DNA from: Bacteroidota bacterium
GTDB taxonomy: Bacteria > Bacteroidota > Bacteroidia > B-17B0 > Aurantibacillaceae
Assembly (NCBI GenBank): GCA_947450025.1
Contig: CANFTW010000002.1
Location: forward strand, 124,001-188,000
Reading direction: 5' to 3'
DNA: 64,000 nucleotides
Shown: one piece after another, positions 58,075 through 64,000 of the stretch
Position numbering within the stretch: the first letter of the stretch is position 1
Layout of the letters: each line of letters opens with the position of its first letter
The notes under the pieces: model-generated
The model's database searches: none
Seen by the model: only the letters and a program-made list of their open reading frames with translations
What the model was told of the DNA's origin: nothing
Made by a program: the position numbers and the translations under genes

Positions 58075-60909
58075 TTATTTTCCCGCAGCGGCGGCACTTT
58101 TAATTTTAGCGTCTTCTAAAATTTTCTGGCTTTTAATTTCAGCCTCATCTAATAATTTCTGCGCTTGTTTATCAGCTTCCTTCTTAGCAATCTCTGCTAC
58201 TTTTTTAGCCGCAATTTTTCCTAAAGGATTTTTAACCTCTTCAACTTGTTTATCAGCAGCTGCATAAGCCTCTGCTTTTAATTTATCAGAAGCGGCTTGT
58301 GCATCTGCTTTAATTCTGGCCACTTGAGCTTGAGCGTCTGCTAAAATTTTCTGTGCCTCTTCATTCGCTTTATCTTTAGCAGTATTTACCAACTGATCCT
58401 TCACAGCTTCCGATGTTGATTTACCATCATTTTTTAAACCTGTTTTTACAGTAGGATTTGTAACTGTTCCTCCAAATCCAACATTAACCTTAATTGATTT
58501 TGGCATGCTAACTGTTGTTCCAAGAGCTGAACTTGCTTGACCTAATAAACCTGATACCATACTATTAGCTTGAGCACCAAACATCTCAGTTGGCACATCC
58601 ATCTTCCAATTATAATCAATAGTTTGATCAAAGCCTGTAGATCCAGTAATCTCGGCATTAATTTTATCAATTTTCACTTTCACAGGATTACGCAAATTTA
58701 CTCGCCCATCTTTAAACTCATATTCAGCCATAACATTTTGAATATTTAAATTTTTAAGTTGTTCGATTTTTAAAGCATCTCCTAATTTTACAAACGCCGG
58801 AAAGCCTCCAATTGAAACACTATTGGTTTTAAATACACCATTGCCATGAAGTGACGATAATATAGGCGACATAGTTTGATCTAAATCTGCTTTAAAGCCC
58901 TCTAGAGTAGCTGTAAACATTCCTTTTGCATATTGGCCAATTGGTGCTAGTTTTTGAACTGTATTAAATGCTGCAAATGTTTTTTGAATATCAAAATTAT
59001 CAACTTTGAAGGTTAAATCAACTGTAGGTTTTTTAGGATTAGTCGTCTCATAATATCCATTCATTAATACTTTCCCGCCTAATAATCCTAAGTTTAAATT
59101 AGTCATGTCTACTTTCTTTTGACGAACTACAATGTTACCTACCATATTATCGATGGTTAAATTATCATACAGTACTTTTACAAAGTTAGCATTCAAATTA
59201 AAGTCAATATTTCCAGGCACTTCGGCTACGGTCATAGCCGATGTATCTGTTGCCGAAGGTTGTGCAGCAGAAGTTTCGGTAGTGGATGAACTCATTAATT
59301 CATTTAAGTCCATAAATTTAGATTGCACATTAAAGCTTCCTTTAATTAAAGAATCTTTAAAGATATATTGTAAGAAATTATCAATTTTACCATTTGCTTT
59401 CACATCAGATTTACCCAGTAAAGCATCAAATCCAGCTAATTCTACATACTGATTAGTGAAATTTAATTTCATCATATTAAGCATGACTACATATGGTAAG
59501 GTTGAAGTTTTATAGTTCATTTTATCGATTTCTAAACTACCTGCCATTTTAAATTTATCGTATTCTTTTTTATCGATGCTACTCATTCTTCCAGCTGCAG
59601 AAACGTCTGCTTTAACAACACCACTCATTTCATCACCTTTTTCTAAAGGCACAAATTCTTTTACAGAAGCCATATTGATAATCCCTCTAATTTCAGCAGA
59701 TAAATCAGGGTCAGAAATAGGTGTTTTAACATGTGCCCACATATCAATTGGATTACCAGCCATTTCTAGATGAAATTTATTTACATCCACTACAGTAGCA
59801 TCTAAATAATCTTTTTTATTTTCAATATGAACATCAATGTTAATATTATTAACTGATTTAGGTAAAGAAGGGTATTTAAACATAGCATTAGCAATGCCTA
59901 AATTAATTTCAAATGATGGATAAGTGTCACTTTTGCCATCAGAACTTGTATGCATGGTTCCTGAAGCTTTTCCGTTCAATTTTAAACTTCCTTCAGTTTT
60001 TACACTTGCAAAATCTTTACTATAAACACTTGGTATTAATGATAAAATAGATTTGAATTCGGTTTGTTTGGACGCAAATTTCAAATCCATTGAAATATCT
60101 TCTTTAGGCATAGATACAAAACCATCAAATGATAATCCTAAGTCATTTAAACTCAATTCGTTTTCTTTAAAGGTAAATTTCATGTTAGGCATATCCATAT
60201 CAATATCGGCCTTAAAACGTGTTTTAGTTTTAATTAAATATCCAATACCTCCCATATCATAAGATAATTCAGCGATCTCTAATAAATTACTTAGCAAGAA
60301 ATTATCTTGAGTAAAATCGCCACTCAATTTATAATTCATATCTTTTAAAGTAGCCGACATATTACCTTGCATATCATTATAACTAATGTTAGCATGTTTA
60401 ATCTCTAGTGATTTTAATTTTAATGCAAATTTAGTGGCACTCGTATCTGCTGGTTTTGCCAAAGCGGTATCTGAACTAGCTTTAGCAATATCCCAATTTG
60501 CTTTGCCATCATGCATCACAATCCCATTAATTTTCGGCTCATCAATTATTAATGAATTTACTTGATACTTATCTCCACTAATGACACTTTTTATATTTAA
60601 ATCAAAAGATAATTCTTTAATATACGCTAAAGTATCCCCTTTAAAAGGTTCAATGTTAATTACGCTTACATTTTTAATTTTAAATCTGAAATCAGGAAAC
60701 GAACTAAACAGTGTTAAATCAAAATCGCCAAAATCAACTTTTGCATTTAAATTATTATTGGCTTCTTTCTTAACGATTTGGACAATTTTATCTTTAAATA
60801 TAAATGGAGCTATTATAATTAAAACTATAAGAAGTAAAAATGAAATGCCGCTCCATTTAAGAATTCTTTTTAATAAACTTTTTTTTGCTTTAGGTTGTGC
60901 TGTGCTCAT
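58075..60909 (-). CDS. AsmA-family inner-membrane anchored protein with coiled-coil tail
   Basis: The 944-residue protein has one N-terminal TM ('WSGISFLLLIVLIIIAPFIF', about 19-38), an AsmA-type start ('VNFGDFDLTLFSSFPDFRF'-like; actual 'KVDFGDFDLTLFSSFPDFRF'), a long repetitive beta-groove and the AsmA_2 C-terminal region ('GKVLMNGYYETTNPKKPT', 'LSSLHGNGVFKTNSVSIGGF'). AsmA-like proteins form periplasmic bridges for phospholipid transport to the outer membrane. Oddly, residues about 840-944 are an Ala/Lys/Glu-rich helix ('AQAQVARIKADAQAASDKLK'), likely coiled coil, absent from typical AsmA. Monocistronic, with its own terminator. Confidence 0.9.
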   Translation of the reverse strand: MSTAQPKAKKSLLKRILKWSGISFLLLIVLIIIAPFIFKDKIVQIVKKEANNNLNAKVDFGDFDLTLFSSFPDFRFKIKNVSVINIEPFKGDTLAYIKELSFDLNIKSVISGDKYQVNSLIIDEPKINGIVMHDGKANWDIAKASSDTALAKPADTSATKFALKLKSLEIKHANISYNDMQGNMSATLKDMNYKLSGDFTQDNFLLSNLLEIAELSYDMGGIGYLIKTKTRFKADIDMDMPNMKFTFKENELSLNDLGLSFDGFVSMPKEDISMDLKFASKQTEFKSILSLIPSVYSKDFASVKTEGSLKLNGKASGTMHTSSDGKSDTYPSFEINLGIANAMFKYPSLPKSVNNINIDVHIENKKDYLDATVVDVNKFHLEMAGNPIDMWAHVKTPISDPDLSAEIRGIINMASVKEFVPLEKGDEMSGVVKADVSAAGRMSSIDKKEYDKFKMAGSLEIDKMNYKTSTLPYVVMLNMMKLNFTNQYVELAGFDALLGKSDVKANGKIDNFLQYIFKDSLIKGSFNVQSKFMDLNELMSSSTTETSAAQPSATDTSAMTVAEVPGNIDFNLNANFVKVLYDNLTIDNMVGNIVVRQKKVDMTNLNLGLLGGKVLMNGYYETTNPKKPTVDLTFKVDNFDIQKTFAAFNTVQKLAPIGQYAKGMFTATLEGFKADLDQTMSPILSSLHGNGVFKTNSVSIGGFPAFVKLGDALKIEQLKNLNIQNVMAEYEFKDGRVNLRNPVKVKIDKINAEITGSTGFDQTIDYNWKMDVPTEMFGAQANSMVSGLLGQASSALGTTVSMPKSIKVNVGFGGTVTNPTVKTGLKNDGKSTSEAVKDQLVNTAKDKANEEAQKILADAQAQVARIKADAQAASDKLKAEAYAAADKQVEEVKNPLGKIAAKKVAEIAKKEADKQAQKLLDEAEIKSQKILEDAKIKSAAAAGK

Positions 60910-60987
60910 GTTTTAATTGAATATAATTATAAGTTATAAATTTATAGAGAATTGTTTAATTCTAAGATTTAATTTTATGCAGAATTG

Positions 60988-62232
60988 TTAATTATTGTTG
61001 CTTATAAAAGACAATTCAAAACGAGTTCCATGATCATTCGTAAATTTAAAATCACCATCTAACTGTTCTGTTAAAGATGAAATGACCGTCATGCCCAAAG
61101 ATTGCTTTTTATCATAACCAGATGGTAGGCCGCATCCATTATCAGCTACAATCATTTTGAAGTGATCTTTTTCTTTCGAAAACGACACGAAAATTTCACC
61201 ATCTACCTTATCTTTAAAAGCATGTTTATAGATATTTGTTAAAAGCTCATTTAAAATTAACGCGCAAGGTATTGCTACATTAACATTTAAAACCAAATTA
61301 TTAATTTTTGTAGTAACGTTAACTATATTAGAAATTGTTGGATATGACGTGGTTATTTCCTCAATTAATTCTTTTATATACTCATCAAAATTAACATCAA
61401 TCAAACTGTCGCTTTTATAAAGTCGATTATGAATTAATGCCATCGATCTCACACGATTTCGACTTTCCAATAAAACACTTTTAGCATCTTCATGCAAATC
61501 ATCATTTATTTTCAAACTAAATAACCCAGATATTATTGCTAAATTATTTTTAACTCGATGATGTAATTCGGCAATCAATAGATTTTTTTCAGACAAAGCT
61601 TCTCTAATTGCTTTTTCCGACTGCTTTCTCTCTTCAATTCGCTGAATATAAAAATAACTTTCCTGCAAATTATTTTGAATAATCAAATAAACAAAAAAGC
61701 CTATCGCTGAGGCACTAAAAATTAAATTAAACATAAACATCTGAGAACGTTTATCATCAGTTAAATAACGACTACTAAACAAGCTATAGTTTGTAATAAC
61801 ATTGACAGTTAAAAATGTTATAATTAATAAAAAATGAAATAGCATCACCTTTCGATCTTCTCTCATATCAAAAACAAATGCAATGGCAAATATGAGAGGA
61901 AAATGATAAAGGTAGGTGCCAGATAAAATGCCTGAATAAGAATCAAAATAAAAAATAGCAATGCTAATTGTTGTAAACAAAAAAGAAATGGCAAAACGGT
62001 GATATGATAATTTGTTTAGATAAAACCCTATTAAACAAATAATAACTAACCCTTCAATTAATAAAGCAGAAAAAAAATCGCTTAACAAATAATTATTAAT
62101 TCCACTAAAAAGGAAAATGAAAATTGCAACAGAACTAAATTGATTAGTTAACTTAATGCGCTTTACTAAAATATCATCATACTCAGGCAGTATTCCAATT
62201 GAAGAAATATAATTCCATGTTTTTTTAAACAT
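60988..62232 (-). CDS. membrane sensor histidine kinase, HisKA_2/HWE-like
   Basis: A 414-residue kinase: about six TM helices (30-185), a short coiled coil ('IQRIEERKQSEKAIREALSE'), the HisKA_2 box 'AELHHRVKNNLAIISGLFSL' with H224/H225 at the phosphorylation site, and a HATPase domain ('ALILNELLTNIYKHAF', 'VADNGCGLPSGYDKKQSLGM'). No extracytoplasmic sensor domain is seen, so the signal may be sensed in the membrane. The gene starts 4 nt after the stop of the PorE-like gene. No response regulator follows in the same operon within the window. Confidence 0.92.
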   Translation of the reverse strand: MFKKTWNYISSIGILPEYDDILVKRIKLTNQFSSVAIFIFLFSGINNYLLSDFFSALLIEGLVIICLIGFYLNKLSYHRFAISFLFTTISIAIFYFDSYSGILSGTYLYHFPLIFAIAFVFDMREDRKVMLFHFLLIITFLTVNVITNYSLFSSRYLTDDKRSQMFMFNLIFSASAIGFFVYLIIQNNLQESYFYIQRIEERKQSEKAIREALSEKNLLIAELHHRVKNNLAIISGLFSLKINDDLHEDAKSVLLESRNRVRSMALIHNRLYKSDSLIDVNFDEYIKELIEEITTSYPTISNIVNVTTKINNLVLNVNVAIPCALILNELLTNIYKHAFKDKVDGEIFVSFSKEKDHFKMIVADNGCGLPSGYDKKQSLGMTVISSLTEQLDGDFKFTNDHGTRFELSFISNNN

Positions 62233-62236
62233 ATCA

Positions 62237-64000
62237 TTATTTACTCAAAATTTTAAACTCGGTTCTTCGATTTTCCTGACGCCCTAATTCCGTATCATTG
62301 GTAGCAACTGGAACATATTCTCCATACCCTTTAGCTATTAATCGATCAGAGGAAATGCCTTTACCAATTAAATAGGTTACGACTGACTGGGACCGGGATT
62401 GAGATAATTTTTGATTATAATCATCACTTCCTTTATTATCAGTATGACTTCCTAATTCTATTTTTAACGTTAAATTTTCATTTAATAATTTAATTAATCG
62501 ATCTAACTCATTAGCAGACTCTGAGCGAATTGTTGCTTTATCAAAATCAAAGAATATATTTTTTAAAACAATAGATTGACCTACGTCTATTTGCTTTAAA
62601 GCTACATTTTTTTCAATTTCTTGAAATTCTTCAGATGCTTTTAAATCAAAATTTTCGGAGTGAAATAAATAACCATCTTTTTTAACAGCAATCCCATAAT
62701 TTTTTCCAGAAGGCAAGGACACTAAATACTTTCCAGTTGTACTGTTTGATTTAAAGGTGGCGATTACTTCATTTAATGAATTATCAATTAATTCAATTGA
62801 TGCCTCTAATAAATTATGAGTTTTGGCATCAGAAATAACCCCTTTTAATATTGTCATTTTAGGCCCAGAACTAACAATTTTATCAGCTTTAAATTCACTA
62901 ATAGGAGCGGTTACACTTGCTAATAAATTATCTTCATTCATTAATATGGGAGGTTTTTCTGGTCCTAAAAATGTGATTTTATAAATATCTTTATCTCCGT
63001 ATCCTCCTTGTTTTGAAGAGGCAAAATACCCGTGATTTCCACTTCCACTAATCACAAAAAACACGTCATCATCTGGGCCATTAATTGGGTATCCTAAATT
63101 TTGAGGGGTACTCCATTTGCCGTTTTCAAAAGTAGATTTAAAAACATCATAGCCTCCCATTGAACCATATCCCTTAGAACTAAAATAAATTGTTTTACCA
63201 TCTGGATGAATAAAAACTCCTTCTTCACCATATTTAGTATTTAATGCAGATCCAATATTTACTGAAGGCCCCCACTCTCCTTTTACATCTTTATCTGAAT
63301 AATAAATATCTCTGTCTCCTATGCCACCAACTTTATCACTAATAAAGTAAAGTCTCTTCGCGTCATACGATAAACTAACTGACGATTCATGATCTTTTGA
63401 GTTAATATTTTTATTTAAATGCTCTGGCTTTGTCCATGAATTTCCAACGAGATTACTAACATATAAATCTCCACCGTCTTTTTCCTTAAATTTATAAATA
63501 AATAAAATAGTTCCATCTGAAGATAATCCCGCAGTCGCATCATGTTCATCTGTATTTACAATTGATCCAAAATTTTGAGCTAACACCCAGTCTTTACCGT
63601 TTTTTTGAGAGACATATAAGTCTTCCATATACCCACTACTATGTTCGTCTAATTTACCTCCCGTGGTAGTATTTCTACATGCGGTAAATGCCAACATAGA
63701 TTCATCGGCTGAAATAAAAGCACTATACTCAGGATATGATGTATTAATATTTGGTCCTAAATTATCCACGAATACTCTTTGAGGATTTGCTGTTTCAATT
63801 TTCCCTACTTTACATTCACTAATTTTCTTGTATAGATCTTCAATTGATAAAGCATTTAATTTAGGATCTGTATTTAAAAAAGATAAATGTTTTTGGTAAT
63901 ACTTAATCGCATCATCCCATTTTAATTGAAATTGAAATGACCATGCAATAAAATAATTAACATCATCTGGAATTTTGGCATTTAAGGAAATTGCCTTCTC
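62237..64000 (-). CDS. PorE-like OmpA-family protein, 5' end outside window
   Basis: The track starts at GTG 63769, but the same frame stays open to the right edge: reading from 64000 gives 'EKAISLNAKIPDDVNYFIAW' and '...DDAIKYYQKHLSFLNTDPK', a TPR-like region. The visible order is TPR, five-bladed PD40 propeller ('SADESMLAFTACRN', 'SYDAKRLYFISDKVGG', 'HPDGKTIYFSSKGYGSMGGY'), carboxypeptidase-regulatory domain, and OmpA C-terminal domain ('FFDFDKATIRSES', 'SHTDNKGSDDYNQKLSQSR'). This is the layout of the T9SS protein PorE, which binds peptidoglycan, but Bacteroidota have many such paralogues. The kinase gene follows by 4 nt. Confidence 0.9.
   Translation of the reverse strand, partial: EKAISLNAKIPDDVNYFIAWSFQFQLKWDDAIKYYQKHLSFLNTDPKLNALSIEDLYKKISECKVGKIETANPQRVFVDNLGPNINTSYPEYSAFISADESMLAFTACRNTTTGGKLDEHSSGYMEDLYVSQKNGKDWVLAQNFGSIVNTDEHDATAGLSSDGTILFIYKFKEKDGGDLYVSNLVGNSWTKPEHLNKNINSKDHESSVSLSYDAKRLYFISDKVGGIGDRDIYYSDKDVKGEWGPSVNIGSALNTKYGEEGVFIHPDGKTIYFSSKGYGSMGGYDVFKSTFENGKWSTPQNLGYPINGPDDDVFFVISGSGNHGYFASSKQGGYGDKDIYKITFLGPEKPPILMNEDNLLASVTAPISEFKADKIVSSGPKMTILKGVISDAKTHNLLEASIELIDNSLNEVIATFKSNSTTGKYLVSLPSGKNYGIAVKKDGYLFHSENFDLKASEEFQEIEKNVALKQIDVGQSIVLKNIFFDFDKATIRSESANELDRLIKLLNENLTLKIELGSHTDNKGSDDYNQKLSQSRSQSVVTYLIGKGISSDRLIAKGYGEYVPVATNDTELGRQENRRTEFKILSK

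Noticed and set aside
63769-63769. GTG start of the PorE-like protein given by the track
   Set aside because: The frame remains open to 64000 and encodes a TPR-like region, so the gene is truncated by the window edge, not started there.
1-64000. Mobile elements, prophage, tRNA or rRNA genes
   Set aside because: No transposase, integrase or phage proteins are encoded, and no tRNA cloverleaf or rRNA-like sequence was recognised by eye in the short gaps.

Overview
The window is a gene-dense, AT-rich chromosomal segment of a member of the Bacteroidota. The evidence is two very large secreted proteins with C-terminal type IX secretion (T9SS) sorting domains, TonB-dependent/beta-barrel outer-membrane proteins with carboxypeptidase-regulatory N-domains, a PorE-like OmpA protein, an UpxY/RfaH-like NusG paralogue in a polysaccharide operon, an exosortase mini-locus of Bacteroidota type, and several TAnnTTTG promoter boxes instead of E. 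coli-type -10 boxes. The genus cannot be fixed from the window. I saw no rRNA, tRNA, CRISPR array, insertion sequence or prophage. No gene-free stretch exceeds about 240 bases.

Layout. 1-5333 (minus): a capsule/exopolysaccharide operon read right to left: Wzc-type tyrosine autokinase, NusG-like antiterminator, UDP-GlcNAc 4-epimerase-like SDR, a winged-helix/nucleotidyltransferase-like protein, and an ABC-2 polysaccharide permease cut by the left edge. 5552-6806 (plus, divergent from wzc): a small exported protein with a C-terminal PID-G-G/TM/basic sorting tail, an exosortase-family protein with Cys-Arg-His triad, and its membrane partner. Then glyA, an M16 peptidase, a YjgN (DUF898)/M48 peptidase pair, and a beta-barrel outer-membrane receptor. 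15976-21140 (minus): a small Lys-rich secreted protein and a three-gene cell-envelope operon (barrel + thrombospondin-3 repeats, duplicated beta-sandwich + SPOR, barrel + TSP3 + several SPOR-like repeats). 21280-24073 (minus): four phospholipid-type enzymes (two CDP-alcohol phosphotransferases, CdsA-like, PlsC-like), resembling E. coli ynbAB with extra genes. 24534-29322 (plus): HTH regulator, ispD, PolX-like PHP protein with a degenerate polymerase site, GH3-family protein. 29319-31483 (minus): exported hypothetical, aroK, kdsB. 31573-36249: DUF1571/LysM protein, prolyl oligopeptidase (minus), AlkD-like, glucosaminidase/LysM. 36342-44114 (minus): giant M43 metalloprotease with eleven ~69-residue repeats, RsmI-like methyltransferase, RecQ. 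44230-46397 (plus): DUF2452, DUF218/SanA-like lipoprotein, tandem thioredoxin-fold protein.

46421-56039 is the most suggestive regulatory block: a canonical PhoB-like response regulator (minus), then on the plus strand a small helical protein, a stand-alone SpoIIE/PP2C phosphatase, a TonB-dependent receptor, a T9SS-secreted repeat protein and a second response regulator whose phospho-acceptor Asp is Glu. The first three plus-strand genes share an upstream TTAACATTA motif. The right end (minus) holds an MJ1255-type glycosyltransferase, an LpxH-like phosphoesterase, an AsmA-like protein, and a PorE-like OmpA protein (cut by the right edge) followed by a HisKA_2 sensor kinase.

Taken together the window is largely about building and decorating the cell envelope: polysaccharide synthesis/export, LPS precursors (kdsB, lpxH-like), phospholipid variants, exosortase and T9SS surface attachment, and peptidoglycan-binding SPOR/LysM/OmpA proteins, with housekeeping genes between. 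All calls are from reading motifs by eye; no database search was run.
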